Assembly (NCBI GenBank): GCA_004555915.1
Contig: SFJM01000011.1
Span: 1 to 64,000, forward strand
DNA length: 64,000 nt
Direction of reading: 5' to 3'
Source of the DNA: Clostridiales bacterium
GTDB taxonomy: Bacteria; Bacillota; Clostridia; Oscillospirales; Butyricicoccaceae
In this document: positions 32,832 through 41,892 of the stretch, in pieces
Layout of the letters: the number at the start of each line of letters is the position of its first letter
How positions within the stretch are numbered: the first letter of the stretch is position 1
Position numbers and translations under genes: made by a program
The notes under the pieces: model-generated
What the model saw: the letters and a program-made list of their open reading frames with translations, nothing else
Told to the model about the DNA's origin: nothing
Database searches by the model: none

Positions 32832-33317
32832 TCAAACCTCCGGAAACGGCCCTGCACTGCACAGGTCCGCAAAATCGTTCTGCCGCAGTGCCTCATATAC
32901 GACAACGGCAACGCTGTTGGATAAATTCAGGCATCGTGCACCCTCACGCATCGGAATACGCACACAGCGTTCCGGATGGGCGGCAAGCAGCTGTTCCGGC
33001 AGGCCCTTGGTTTCCTTGCCAAACAGCAGATAGGCATCCGGCGGATAGGTGACATCGGTATGCCGCTGCCGGCCCTTGCTGGTGGCATAAAAGTAGGTGC
33101 CGTCCGGATTTTTCTCCCAGAATTCCTCCAGTGAGTCATAATAACGCACATCCAGCAGATGCCAGTAATCCAGCCCTGCCCGCTTGAGCTGGCGGTCATT
33201 GATCTGGAAGCCCAGCGGGCCGACCAGATGCAGCGTGCAGCCGGTGACGGCACAGGTGCGCGCAATATTTCCGGTATTCTGTGGAATCTCCGGTTCTACC
33301 AAAACAATGCCAAGCAT
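32832..33317 (-). CDS. trmL: tRNA (cytidine/uridine-34 2'-O)-methyltransferase
   Basis: A 161-aa SPOUT methyltransferase modifying the wobble ribose of tRNA-Leu. It begins MLGIVLVEPEIPQNTGNIAR; the knotted SAM-binding end has LFGKETKGLP, IPM and LNLSNSVAVVVYEALRQ. The start at 33317 follows AAAGGGG. First gene of trmL-degV. Confidence 0.95.
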   Translation of the reverse strand: MLGIVLVEPEIPQNTGNIARTCAVTGCTLHLVGPLGFQINDRQLKRAGLDYWHLLDVRYYDSLEEFWEKNPDGTYFYATSKGRQRHTDVTYPPDAYLLFGKETKGLPEQLLAAHPERCVRIPMREGARCLNLSNSVAVVVYEALRQNDFADLCSAGPFPEV

Positions 33318-33394
33318 ATCGTTTCCCCTTTGTTGCATCAATCCGGCAGGTACAATATCCCTCCTCTGAGGTACACCCCTTCTGCCTTGTACCT

Positions 33395-33423
33395 ATCATA
33401 TGATATTTTTGCGCCTATTTCAA
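33395..33423 (-). promoter_or_regulatory. trmL-degV promoter
   Basis: TTGAAA-17-TATGAT on the minus strand, about 78 bases before the start. Confidence 0.75.
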
Positions 33424-33517
33424 GAAAGTTTTTCTCCAATGAGGTAAAAAATCTGTAATTTTCTCCCCAAACAGGCATTTTACCCTGTCTCAAAGGCAAT
33501 TTTTGCCTTACAGGCAT

Positions 33518-33549
33518 AAAAAAAGCCCTGCAGCGGCATGCTGCAGGGC
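33518..33549 (-). terminator. Intrinsic terminator of the rimP-ribF operon
   Basis: On the minus strand GCCCTGCAG (33549-33541) pairs with CTGCAGGGC (33533-33525), then seven T; it starts just past the ribF stop. Confidence 0.88.
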
Positions 33550-33555
33550 CGGCAG

Positions 33556-34470
33556 TCACTCTGACTGCGAAGCTGCAAAATATTCTCTGGTTTGGGTGAT
33601 ATCATCGGCAATGGCCTGCCGCAGCAGCTCGCTGTCCGCATACTGACGCTCCGGGCGCAGGAAATGCAGCAGCTCCACCTGAATGAACTTGCCATACAGG
33701 TCGCCGTCAAAGTCCAGAATATGGGGCTCCACACAGGGCCTGTCACCCAGCCCGAAGGTGGGGTGCACGCCGATATTGGTCACAGCAATATGGGATGTCC
33801 CATCCGCAATCACACGGGAGACATACACGCCGAAGGGCGGTGCCTGCATCTCCTCCGGCAGCTCCAGATTGACGGTGCGGAATCCCAGCGTACGCCCCAC
33901 ACGCCGTCCGTGCTGCACCACGCCGGCAATGGTATACGGATGTCCCAAAAACTGTGCGGCACGCTCCATATTGCCCATGGCAAGCTGCTGGCGGATATAG
34001 GTGGAGCTGACCACGATATTGTCAATCATAACGCTCTCCACAATATCACAGCCGATGCCCAGCCGTGCGCATTCCTCCTGCAGGCGTTCCGGCGTGCCCT
34101 GCCCGCGGTAGCCAAACCGGTTGTTTCGTCCGGTAATAATCCAGCAGGCATGGAACTGTCCCACCAGCACATCATCCACAAAGGCTTTCCAGTCCATATT
34201 GCGCAGTTCCTCATTAAACCGCGCAAAAATCACTTCATCCACGCCGCCGCGTTCCCGGATTTCCGCGCCCCTGCGTGCTTCCGAAGTAATCAGCGGTACG
34301 CGCCGTCCCGTGATGACGGTGTCCGGATGCACATTGAAGGTAAACACCGAAGACACCGCACCGGTTTCCTTTGCCCGCTGTACGGCCAGCTTCATCAGCG
34401 CCTGATGGCCGCAGTGCACGCCGTCAAAATATCCCAGTGCAATGGCGCGTTTTGCATCTTTCTCTATCAT
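33556..34470 (-). CDS. ribF: Bifunctional riboflavin kinase / FAD synthetase
   Basis: A 304-aa enzyme making FMN and FAD. The N-terminal nucleotidyltransferase domain has GYFDGVHCGH and VVSSTYIR; the C-terminal kinase domain has GRTLGFRTVNLELP and TNIGVHPTF. The segment usually written GxDFRFG reads TGRNNRFG here, with Asp replaced by Asn. Last gene of the rimP-nusA-infB operon, after truB, a common Firmicute order. Confidence 0.95.
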   Translation of the reverse strand: MIEKDAKRAIALGYFDGVHCGHQALMKLAVQRAKETGAVSSVFTFNVHPDTVITGRRVPLITSEARRGAEIRERGGVDEVIFARFNEELRNMDWKAFVDDVLVGQFHACWIITGRNNRFGYRGQGTPERLQEECARLGIGCDIVESVMIDNIVVSSTYIRQQLAMGNMERAAQFLGHPYTIAGVVQHGRRVGRTLGFRTVNLELPEEMQAPPFGVYVSRVIADGTSHIAVTNIGVHPTFGLGDRPCVEPHILDFDGDLYGKFIQVELLHFLRPERQYADSELLRQAIADDITQTREYFAASQSE

Positions 34471-34506
34471 GATGGTTGATCCTCTTCTCTCCGGCTCTGC
34501 CCTGCA

Positions 34507-35430
34507 TTACCGGAATCTTTTTTCATAAAACAGTGCCAGACCGCCACGGTCCAGTGAATCCACACGACCCAGCATCCAGAATGCCCCGCGGTAATAGACC
34601 CGGCACAGCGTCCCGGCCTCCTGCGGCATATCGGTCACATGCTCCGGCGTGATGAACGCGCCGTTCTGTGCCCGCTGGTAGCCGTAGTCGTCTATGGTGA
34701 CGGCAGGATACATCTGAAACAGGCTGTCCGTATCCAGCAGCAGGCTTTCGATATCATCCGCCTCCGCTGCCGCCTGGATCTGTTCCAGCGTATGGCTCTG
34801 CTCCAGCGTATACCGCCCGCTGACAGTGCGCTGCAATGCGGTCATGACAGCATAGGTTTCCAGCGCTTCCCCCAGATCATGCACCAGTGTGCGCACGTAG
34901 GTGCCCTTGGAGCAATAAAACCGGATGGAGCCACATTGGGATACCTCGTCAAATTCAAGCAGTTCTGCGGCATGTACGGTGATCGGACGGGCCTTCCGTT
35001 CCACCTCCACGCCCTTGCGCGCCAGGTCATACAGCCGCTGCCCGTTTACTTTGACAGCGGAATACATGGGCGGCATCTGCTGCTGTTCCCCCTGCATGGC
35101 AGCAACCGCCTGCTCCAGCTGCTGCCGGGTGACGGTTTTGTCCGAACGGGCAATTTCCGTTCCGGTGCTGTCCTGGGTATCGGTGGCATAGCCAAGGGCA
35201 AACCCGGCAATGTATTCCTTTGCCTGTGCCGCTGCCATATCCGCTGCCTTTGTGGCGCCGCCCACAAATACCGGCAGCACCCCGGTGGCCATGGGGTCCA
35301 GCGTCCCGCCATGCCCGATGCGCCGTTCATGCAGGATGCCACGCAGCTTGGCAACCACGTCAAACGAGGTAAAATCCTGGGGTTTATTGACAATTAAAAC
35401 GCCGTTATAGCGTGATTCATGCTTCGCCAC
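34507..35430 (-). CDS. truB: tRNA pseudouridine-55 synthase
   Basis: A 307-aa enzyme forming pseudouridine 55 in the T loop of tRNAs. YNGVLIVNKPQDFTSFDVV opens the domain, GHGGTLDPMATGVL holds the catalytic Asp, and YSAVKVNGQRLYDLARKG follows; a PUA-like end closes it. The start is taken as GTG at 35430, 4 bases after AAGGTG and overlapping nrnA by 14 bases; no in-frame ATG fits. Confidence 0.95.
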   Translation of the reverse strand: MAKHESRYNGVLIVNKPQDFTSFDVVAKLRGILHERRIGHGGTLDPMATGVLPVFVGGATKAADMAAAQAKEYIAGFALGYATDTQDSTGTEIARSDKTVTRQQLEQAVAAMQGEQQQMPPMYSAVKVNGQRLYDLARKGVEVERKARPITVHAAELLEFDEVSQCGSIRFYCSKGTYVRTLVHDLGEALETYAVMTALQRTVSGRYTLEQSHTLEQIQAAAEADDIESLLLDTDSLFQMYPAVTIDDYGYQRAQNGAFITPEHVTDMPQEAGTLCRVYYRGAFWMLGRVDSLDRGGLALFYEKRFR

Positions 35431-36376
35431 GGTACACCTTTTCTGTCGCGTCCAGCATGCGCTGAATGGCTTCTCCGGATGGGCAGGACAAGGTAGCACC
35501 TGCGGCACGCAGATGTCCGCCGCCGCCTACCTGCATGCAGATGGCTGCCGCATCCACTTCCTTTGTCGTGCGGACAGAAACCTTGGTTTCCCCGCTCTCC
35601 AGCTCGGTCAGGGTCAGGCCCACCTCCACGCCTTCAATCTGGCGCGGAATGCCCGCAATGGCATCCAGGTCATCCCAGTCCGCGCCGGTGCGCTGGCGGT
35701 CCTCCAGCCGGATGAGCGCCACGGCAACCTTGCCTTCATGGTAGAACGCCATGCTGGCGAACAGAATGCGCTCGATTTCATACCGTGCACGGGATTTGGT
35801 TTCAAACAGCGCGCGGTTGATTTCGCCGCCGTCCACACCGGCATCCAGGCATTTTGCCGCCACAAGATGGGTATTGGAGGTGGTATTGGAAAATTTAAAG
35901 CAGCCGGTATCGGTGGAGGCACCTACATAGATGCCTCTGGCAATATCCGCATCCAGCTCCACGCCCATGGCTTCCACCACCTCGCAGATGATCTCCGCAC
36001 AGGCAGCATAATGCCCGCCTACCAGATTCACCTTGCCAAAGCCCGGATTGGAGCCATGATGGTCAATGACCACATCCACACGTTCCGCATACTGTGCCAT
36101 TTCCGGCGGGAGCATGTCGGGTGCCGCGCAGTCCACTGCCACAACACAACCCGGTTCAAAGTCCTCCGGTGCGTAATATGGCTCAATATAGCTGCCATAC
36201 CGCCGGGTTACACCGGTATTTTTCGCGGTATACGCGGTTTTGCCCAGCTTGCGCAGGGCAAGGCACAGCGCGCCTGCACTGCCGGTGGTATCACCGTCCG
36301 GTCGGCGGTGGGTCAGGATCAGGAACCGGTCCTGACCCTGCAATACGTCAGCTGTACGGGAAACCGTTCCAATCAC
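35417..36376 (-). CDS. nrnA: DHH-family oligoribonuclease / pAp phosphatase
   Basis: A 319-aa DHH/DHHA1 phosphoesterase degrading nanoRNAs and 3'-phosphoadenosine-5'-phosphate. HRRPDGDTTGSAGAL (24-38), VAVDCAAPD, VIDHHGSN and ASTDTGCFKFSN are the DHH metal motifs; GGGGHLRAAG ends the DHHA1 domain. Start overlaps rbfA by 4 bases. Confidence 0.93.
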   Translation of the reverse strand: MIGTVSRTADVLQGQDRFLILTHRRPDGDTTGSAGALCLALRKLGKTAYTAKNTGVTRRYGSYIEPYYAPEDFEPGCVVAVDCAAPDMLPPEMAQYAERVDVVIDHHGSNPGFGKVNLVGGHYAACAEIICEVVEAMGVELDADIARGIYVGASTDTGCFKFSNTTSNTHLVAAKCLDAGVDGGEINRALFETKSRARYEIERILFASMAFYHEGKVAVALIRLEDRQRTGADWDDLDAIAGIPRQIEGVEVGLTLTELESGETKVSVRTTKEVDAAAICMQVGGGGHLRAAGATLSCPSGEAIQRMLDATEKVYRGEA

Positions 36377-36726
36377 AGCTTTCCCTCCCGTTCCAGATCA
36401 TGCAGCATATCATTGATGTGTGCGCCATGGGTGATGGAATCATCCAGCGTAAATACGATCTCCGGCGCATAGCGCATGCGGATTTTGGATGCGCATTCCC
36501 GGCGCAGATAGCCGCCTGCGGATTTCAGGCCGCGCATGACATCCTTTTTCTGCTGCTCGGAACCAAATACGCTGATATATGCCTTTGCATAACGCAGGTC
36601 ACCGGTTACCTCACAGCGGGTGACCGAAACCATGGCTTCATGGACCCGCGGGTCCTTCAGCGTGCGGATTGCCTCGGACAGTGCCTTCTGGAATTCGTCG
36701 CTGATGCGTTCGCTCCTCTGAGACAT
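36373..36726 (-). CDS. rbfA: Ribosome-binding factor A
   Basis: A 117-aa KH-like 30S maturation factor beginning MSQRSERISDEFQKAL, with DPRVHEAMVSVTRCEVTGDLRYAKAYISV and IRMRYAPEIVFTLDDS. The start at 36726 lies about 90 bases after infB, with a terminator-like hairpin in between. Confidence 0.96.
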   Translation of the reverse strand: MSQRSERISDEFQKALSEAIRTLKDPRVHEAMVSVTRCEVTGDLRYAKAYISVFGSEQQKKDVMRGLKSAGGYLRRECASKIRMRYAPEIVFTLDDSITHGAHINDMLHDLEREGKL

Positions 36727-36753
36727 AGCTTTTTTCTCCTTCTTCAAATAGAC

Positions 36754-36803
36754 AAAAACCGCAGGCGGGCGGCGATTTCCATTCTGTCGCACCCACCCGC
36801 GGT
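36754..36803 (-). terminator. Terminator-like hairpin between infB and rbfA
   Basis: On the minus strand ACCGCGGGTGGG at 36803-36792 pairs imperfectly with CCCGCCTGCGGT at 36769-36758, then TTTTTG. It would tune expression of rbfA-nrnA-truB-ribF relative to infB. Confidence 0.55.
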
Positions 36804-36815
36804 GATCGGATTTGC

Positions 36816-39317
36816 TTAATCCTTGATCTGCTCCATCACGAAGGACTCGATGATGTCGCCTTCCTTCAGATCGTTATAGTTTTCAATGCCCATGCCGCAT
36901 TCATAGCCTGCTGCAACTTCCTTCACGTCATCCTTGAATCGCTTCAGGGAGTTCAGGTGGCCCTCATGAATGACAATGCCGTCACGCACAATGCGTACCT
37001 CGCAGGCACGGACAATCTTGCCGTCCTGTACATATGCACCGGCAATGGTGCCTACGCCGGAAACCTTGAAGGTCTGGCGGATTTCCGCATGACCTACAAC
37101 CACTTCCTTGAACTTCGGATCCAGCATGCCCTTCATTGCCTGCTGCATTTCCTCCAGGCAGTCATAGATGACACGGTACAGGCGGATTTCTACATCCTGA
37201 TCGTGTGCGGAATCTGCCGCTGCACGCTCCGGACGGACATTAAAGCCGACAATAATTGCATTGGATGCGGTTGCCAGCATGACATCCGATTCATTGATCG
37301 CACCAACTGCGCCATGGATGACATTGACACGGACTTCCTCATTGCTCAGCTTGAGCAGCGATGCGCGAACGGCTTCCACAGAGCCCTGAACGTCAGCCTT
37401 GATGATGATGTTCAGCTCCTTCATGTTGCCCTGCTGGATGGTATCAAACAGATTCTCCAGGGTAACCTTCTGCATTGCCTTGTTGCGCTCTTCCTTCTCC
37501 TGATCCTTACGCTGCTCAACCAGCTCACGTGCCATGCGCTCGTTGTCAACCGCATAGAAGATGTCACCGGCATCCGGTACTTCACCCAGACCGATGATCT
37601 CAACCGGTACGGACGGGCCAGCCTGTTCCAGCTTGCGTCCACGCTCGTCGGTCATGACACGGACACGGCCAACCGCCTTGCCTGCAATGACGGTCTCGCC
37701 GGTATGCAGCGTACCGTTCTGTACCAGCACAGTTGCCACCGGGCCGCGGCCGCGGTCCAGCTTTGCCTCGATGACAGTACCCTTTGCCTGACGGTTCGGG
37801 TTTGCCCGCAGCTCCTGCATGTCTGCGGTCAGCAGTACCATTTCCAGCAGGTTTTCAATGCCGATGCCCTGTTTTGCGGAGATCTTGCAGACGATGGTTT
37901 CACCGCCCCATTCCTCCGGTACCAGCTCGTACTCGGTCAGCTGCTGCAGGACACGATCCGGATCGGCATTTTCCTTATCAATCTTGTTCACCGCAACGAT
38001 AATCGGAATCTCCGCTGCCTTAGCATGGTTGATTGCCTCGATGGTCTGGGGCATGATGCCGTCATCTGCCGCCACAACCAGAATGGCAATATCGGTAACC
38101 TGTGCGCCGCGGGCACGCATGGAAGTAAATGCCGCATGGCCCGGGGTATCCAGGAAGGTAATCGGACGGCCGTCTACCTTGACGCGGTATGCACCGATGT
38201 GCTGGGTAATGCCGCCTGCTTCGCCTGCTGCCACATCGGTCTTACGGATGCAGTCCAGCAGGGAGGTCTTGCCGTGGTCAACGTGGCCCATGACAACGAT
38301 AACCGGGCTTCTCGGCTCCAGGTTTTCTTCCTTGTCCTCGCTCTCGTCAAACAGCTTTTCCTCGATGGTGACAAAGACTTCCTTCTCGACCTTTGCACCC
38401 ATTTCCTCTGCCACAATGGCAGCGGTATCAAAGTCAATGGTCTGGGAGATGTTTGCCATAACACCCAGCTTGAGCAGCTCCTTGATGACATCGGCTGCGG
38501 TACGCTTCAGGCGGGATGCCAGCTCACCGACATTGATTTCATCCGGAATCATGACCTTCAGCTGTACCTTCTTGATCTGCTGCTGCTGGCGCTGCAGGCG
38601 CTTGAACTTCTCCTGCTCCTCCTGACGGCGCTTGCTGGAGAACGGCTTGCGGGTATCCGCCTTACGGGTGATCTTCTGCTTGCCCTGCTTCATGCGGTCC
38701 GCCTTCTGCGGTACCAGTGCGTCAATGCGGTCATCATAGCGATCCAGGTTCACATTGCCGCCGCCGCGGGTGTCAACGCGATGGATCTGCTTGCCCTTGG
38801 GCTTGTTCTCCTCGGTCATAACGGAAGAAGAACCCTCTGCCTCAACAGCACCCTGCGGGCGCAGGATCTGGCGCTGCTCATGGGGCTTTGCCGGCTGACG
38901 CTTCTTCTTGCGGTCGTTATTGCGACTGCCCTGCTTCTGCTCTGCCGGTGCAGCCTTTTCCTCCGGCTTTTCTGCCTTCTTCGGCTCCTGCTTTCTGGTT
39001 TCCTTTTTGGCTTCCGGCTTGACGGCATCCTTCTTGCCTTCCTGCTTGGCAGCCTTCTTTACCGGCTGCTGGCGGACAACCTGGGTTGTGGGCGCCTTGC
39101 GTTCTGCTGCCTGCTGGCTCAGAACCTCTTCCATATTTTCAACCGGATGCTTCTTTGTCATATAATCAAAGATCAGATTCAGCTCCTCCGTCTCCAGAAC
39201 CTGCATATGGTTCTTCGGTGCGGTGAAGTATTCTGTCATCACATCGGTGATATCCTTTGTATTCACGCCAAAATCCTTGGCTACTTCATGTACACGGTAT
39301 TTATTCTCAATACTCAT
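36816..39317 (-). CDS. infB: Translation initiation factor IF-2
   Basis: An 833-aa GTPase that brings initiator tRNA to the 30S subunit. An N-terminal IF2_N helix bundle (1-55) is followed by a long Lys/Glu/Pro-rich linker (about 65-240), then the G domain with GHVDHGKT (near 343), DTPGH and NKID, and beta-barrel and C-terminal domains. The linker encodes unusually repetitive KPEAKKETRKQEPKKAEKPE-type sequence. Overlaps ylxQ by 4 bases. Confidence 0.98.
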   Translation of the reverse strand: MSIENKYRVHEVAKDFGVNTKDITDVMTEYFTAPKNHMQVLETEELNLIFDYMTKKHPVENMEEVLSQQAAERKAPTTQVVRQQPVKKAAKQEGKKDAVKPEAKKETRKQEPKKAEKPEEKAAPAEQKQGSRNNDRKKKRQPAKPHEQRQILRPQGAVEAEGSSSVMTEENKPKGKQIHRVDTRGGGNVNLDRYDDRIDALVPQKADRMKQGKQKITRKADTRKPFSSKRRQEEQEKFKRLQRQQQQIKKVQLKVMIPDEINVGELASRLKRTAADVIKELLKLGVMANISQTIDFDTAAIVAEEMGAKVEKEVFVTIEEKLFDESEDKEENLEPRSPVIVVMGHVDHGKTSLLDCIRKTDVAAGEAGGITQHIGAYRVKVDGRPITFLDTPGHAAFTSMRARGAQVTDIAILVVAADDGIMPQTIEAINHAKAAEIPIIVAVNKIDKENADPDRVLQQLTEYELVPEEWGGETIVCKISAKQGIGIENLLEMVLLTADMQELRANPNRQAKGTVIEAKLDRGRGPVATVLVQNGTLHTGETVIAGKAVGRVRVMTDERGRKLEQAGPSVPVEIIGLGEVPDAGDIFYAVDNERMARELVEQRKDQEKEERNKAMQKVTLENLFDTIQQGNMKELNIIIKADVQGSVEAVRASLLKLSNEEVRVNVIHGAVGAINESDVMLATASNAIIVGFNVRPERAAADSAHDQDVEIRLYRVIYDCLEEMQQAMKGMLDPKFKEVVVGHAEIRQTFKVSGVGTIAGAYVQDGKIVRACEVRIVRDGIVIHEGHLNSLKRFKDDVKEVAAGYECGMGIENYNDLKEGDIIESFVMEQIKD

Positions 39318-39778
39318 GCGCGTTCACCTCCACGTTTCGTATAGGTTGACTGTTTCCTGCCGCCGGAGGACTGGTTCCGTGCGGACTTCTTGCGCGGCTT
39401 CTTTGTGCCGCGGCGCGATAAGATGCGCGTTTTCTTCTGCTCCAGCTGCTGTGCCAGTGGTTCATACTGCGGATCCGCTCCGGCTGCCTTCGCTGCGGCG
39501 GCAGCTGCAAAGCCGATGTCCGTGATGCAGCAGATCGCCGTAGGCTTGCGGCCCAATGCCCAGCCAAGCTCCTGCGCGCTGTCCTCCAGCCGCAGCACCG
39601 GCACGCCCTTTTCCTGCTCATGCCGCTGGGCACGGCGGGTAATGTTGGCTCCTGCATCCCCTGCCAGCACAAGCAATCTGGCTTCCCCGGCAGATACGAT
39701 ATCTGCCACGGCATCATCACCGCTTACCAGCTTGCCGGCCCGGAAGCACAGGCCCAGCAGACTCAATATTTCATGCAT
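39314..39778 (-). CDS. ylxQ: L7Ae-family RNA-binding protein YlxQ
   Basis: A 154-aa protein with an L7Ae/L30e-type kink-turn-binding domain (LSLLGLCFRAGKLVSGDDAV, ARLLVLAGDAGANIT, GRKPTAICCITDIGFAAAA) and a basic C-terminal tail of about 40 residues rich in Arg, Lys and Ser. The ATG at 39778 is 8 bases after GGAG; another ATG two codons up is too close. Overlaps ylxR and infB. Confidence 0.9.
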   Translation of the reverse strand: MHEILSLLGLCFRAGKLVSGDDAVADIVSAGEARLLVLAGDAGANITRRAQRHEQEKGVPVLRLEDSAQELGWALGRKPTAICCITDIGFAAAAAAKAAGADPQYEPLAQQLEQKKTRILSRRGTKKPRKKSARNQSSGGRKQSTYTKRGGERA

Positions 39779-40043
39779 CGCCATTCTCCATCTGGGCACA
39801 CAGCTGGTCGTATACTTCCTCCGGGATCTGGCACTGGAACGCATTTCCCAGCGCATTTTTCTTCTTTGCCTTTGCAAGGCAGGTGGGATCCGGGCAGATA
39901 TACGCTCCGCGTCCGGGATTCTTGCCGCGGAAATCCAGTCCGATTTCCCCCTCCGGTGAACGTACCACGCGGATCAGCTCCCGTTTCGGCTTCATTTCCC
40001 GGCATCCAACACACTGGCGCATCGGGATTTTCTTTTTCTGCAC
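39771..40043 (-). CDS. ylxR: YlxR/RnpM RNase P modulator family protein
   Basis: A 90-aa protein with the YlxR fold: CVGCREMKPKRELIRVVR, GRGAYICPDPTC. Recent work on Bacillus places this family as an RNase P-binding modulator (RnpM). The start is GTG at 40043, 9 bases after AAGGAGG. Standard position between nusA and ylxQ. Confidence 0.93.
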   Translation of the reverse strand: MQKKKIPMRQCVGCREMKPKRELIRVVRSPEGEIGLDFRGKNPGRGAYICPDPTCLAKAKKKNALGNAFQCQIPEEVYDQLCAQMENGDA

Positions 40044-40057
40044 CGTGCCGTACCTCC

Positions 40058-41164
40058 TTAAACCTCTTCGTCAGCGATCAGGTCGTCATCTGCTTCCGCA
40101 GCCTGCTGTCTGGCAGCGCTTTCCGAACCGATGTCAATCTTGCAGCCGGTCAGCTTGGCAGCAAGGCGGGCATTCTGGCCTTCCTTGCCGATTGCCAGAG
40201 ACAGCTGGTCATCCGGTACGGTAACACGGCAGCTCTTGCCATCCGGCAGCATCACCGCACTGACGACATCTGCCGGGCTGAGCGCCTCGGAAACGAAGGT
40301 TGCCGTATCCTCGGAATACTTGATGATGTCAATCTTTTCACCGGACAGCTCACTGACAATGCTGCCCACACGGGAGCCCCGCGGGCCAACACAGGCGCCA
40401 ATCGGGTCAACCTTTTCGTCATGGGTCATCACCGCAATCTTGGTGCGGTTGCCTGCCTCACGGGCAATGGACTTGATTTCCACAATGCCGTCATGGATTT
40501 CCGGTACTTCCAGCTCAAACAGACGCTTGACCAGTCCCGGATGGGTGCGGGAGATCAGTACCTGCGGGCCATGGGTACCCTTGCGTACCTCTACGACAAA
40601 TACCTTGATGCGCTGGCCTTCGGTCAGGTTCTCACCCGGTACCTGCTCGTTTCTGGACAGGACAGCCTCGGTCTTTTCGCCGTCGCTGACCATTTCCAGA
40701 ATGATATTCTCTGTGCGCGGGTCAATACGGCTGACAACCGCGCTGAGGATTTCATGCTCACGGGAGCTGTATTCGTTATATACCATGCCGCGCTCGGATT
40801 CACGGATGCCCTGAATGATGACCTGCTTGGCAGCCTGTGCCGCAATGCGGCCGAACTTCTTGGTTTCCACATCCACACGCACATGGTCGCCCAGCGATGC
40901 GAGGGGGCTGATCCGCTTGGCATCCGGCAGGGAGATCTCGGTCAGCGGGTCCTCCGCCTCGTCCACAACCTCCTTGGAAACATACATATGGATGGTGCGC
41001 TCCTCCAGATCCGGTTCAACATATACATTGTCACACTTCAGACCGTCATTGTCCTTTTTGTATGCGGTCAGCAATGCCTGACAGACACGGTCGAGCATAT
41101 AATCAACCGGGATTCCCTTTTCTTTTTCCAGCTGTTCCAGCGCTGCAAAAAATTCTGCGTTCAT
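40058..41164 (-). CDS. nusA: Transcription termination/antitermination factor NusA
   Basis: A 368-aa RNA polymerase-binding factor: N-terminal domain, S1 domain and two KH domains (IDPIGACVGPRGSRV marks KH1; LSLAIGKEGQNARLAAKL marks KH2). It lacks the C-terminal acidic repeats of proteobacterial NusA, as in other Firmicutes. The ATG at 41164 is chosen; AAGGAG is 14 bases upstream and an in-frame GTG overlaps that site. Confidence 0.96.
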   Translation of the reverse strand: MNAEFFAALEQLEKEKGIPVDYMLDRVCQALLTAYKKDNDGLKCDNVYVEPDLEERTIHMYVSKEVVDEAEDPLTEISLPDAKRISPLASLGDHVRVDVETKKFGRIAAQAAKQVIIQGIRESERGMVYNEYSSREHEILSAVVSRIDPRTENIILEMVSDGEKTEAVLSRNEQVPGENLTEGQRIKVFVVEVRKGTHGPQVLISRTHPGLVKRLFELEVPEIHDGIVEIKSIAREAGNRTKIAVMTHDEKVDPIGACVGPRGSRVGSIVSELSGEKIDIIKYSEDTATFVSEALSPADVVSAVMLPDGKSCRVTVPDDQLSLAIGKEGQNARLAAKLTGCKIDIGSESAARQQAAEADDDLIADEEV

Positions 41165-41193
41165 GTTTTTGATATTCACTCCTTATTGTGTGC

Positions 41194-41214
41194 GGTATGG
41201 CGCTGCGCCATACC
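41194..41214. repeat. Perfect inverted repeat between rimP and nusA
   Basis: GGTATGGCG (41194-41202) and CGCCATACC (41206-41214) pair perfectly around a 3-base loop. No T run follows on the minus strand, so it is more likely an RNA-processing or stability hairpin than a terminator. Confidence 0.6.
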
Positions 41215-41235
41215 TGAATGCGTCATCGTCTGATG

Positions 41236-41700
41236 TTAAATCGTGACAGACAGGCGTACTGCCGCAATATCCTTCGGTTCATACACGGTAACAGTGCCGT
41301 TTTCCTCCAGCGTCACACAGCCCTCATCATAGCCCCGGAGGATACCGGTGGCCATTTTGCTGCCGTTCACCGGACGATAGAATTTTACCTCTACCTCACT
41401 GCCCATGAAGGCGGCGAAATGCTCCGGACGCTTGAGCCTGCGGGTCAGTCCAGCCGAAGAAACGCAAAGCGTATACGGCGGCAGCGATGCAAATTCCTTT
41501 TCGTCCAGATACGGATCAACGTAACGGGACAGCTTCTCGCAGTCATCAATATCCGTATGTCCTGCGCGGTCAATGGTAATGGTCAGCATATACTGTCCGC
41601 CTTCCTTTTCAAAGGTGACATCCCAAAGGCTGACACCCATTTCGGTTGCAAACGGTTCGCTGATTTCCCAGACACGCTTACAAACTTCTTTTGCTGTCAT
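41236..41700 (-). CDS. rimP: Ribosome maturation factor RimP
   Basis: A 154-aa 30S assembly factor. It begins MTAKEVCKRVWEISEPFA, with GVSLWDVTFEKEGGQYML, ITIDRAGHTDIDDCEKLSR and LCVSSAGLTRRLKRPEHF. The start at 41700 follows GGGAGG. First gene of the operon, with a leader of about 120 bases holding a hairpin. Confidence 0.96.
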   Translation of the reverse strand: MTAKEVCKRVWEISEPFATEMGVSLWDVTFEKEGGQYMLTITIDRAGHTDIDDCEKLSRYVDPYLDEKEFASLPPYTLCVSSAGLTRRLKRPEHFAAFMGSEVEVKFYRPVNGSKMATGILRGYDEGCVTLEENGTVTVYEPKDIAAVRLSVTI

Positions 41701-41767
41701 ATTTACCTCCCTGTCATCCGGGAAACGGACTGCAGATGGCGCCTGCCAACCCGCTGCCGCTTCCACA

Positions 41768-41797
41768 GCAATAAGAAAGAGTGGGTTACCCCACTCT
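41768..41797 (-). terminator. Attenuator-like hairpin in the rimP leader
   Basis: On the minus strand AGAGTGGG (41797-41790) pairs perfectly with CCCACTCT (41785-41778) around GTAA, then TTCTTATT. The T run is short and interrupted, so this could be a weak terminator subject to NusA-mediated control of its own operon. Confidence 0.5.
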
Positions 41798-41830
41798 CCT
41801 TGGATCGAAATTCTTACACTAACAATATAT

Positions 41831-41859
41831 ATTATAACACGCAGGAATGGTATATGCAA
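41831..41859 (-). promoter_or_regulatory. rimP-nusA-infB operon promoter
   Basis: TTGCAT-17-TATAAT on the minus strand with an extended -10 TG. Confidence 0.7.
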
Positions 41860-41892
41860 GTAAAACTTTCCCATTCCTCAGAATTCCTGTAC

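Noticed and set aside
34507..35508. A longer TruB starting inside nrnA
   Set aside because: The 26 upstream residues overlap nrnA and are not part of the TruB family; the GTG at 35430 fits better.
36957..39344. A 795-codon plus-strand frame opposite infB
   Set aside because: Shadow of infB with Leu/Cys-rich low-complexity translation and no promoter or ribosome binding site.
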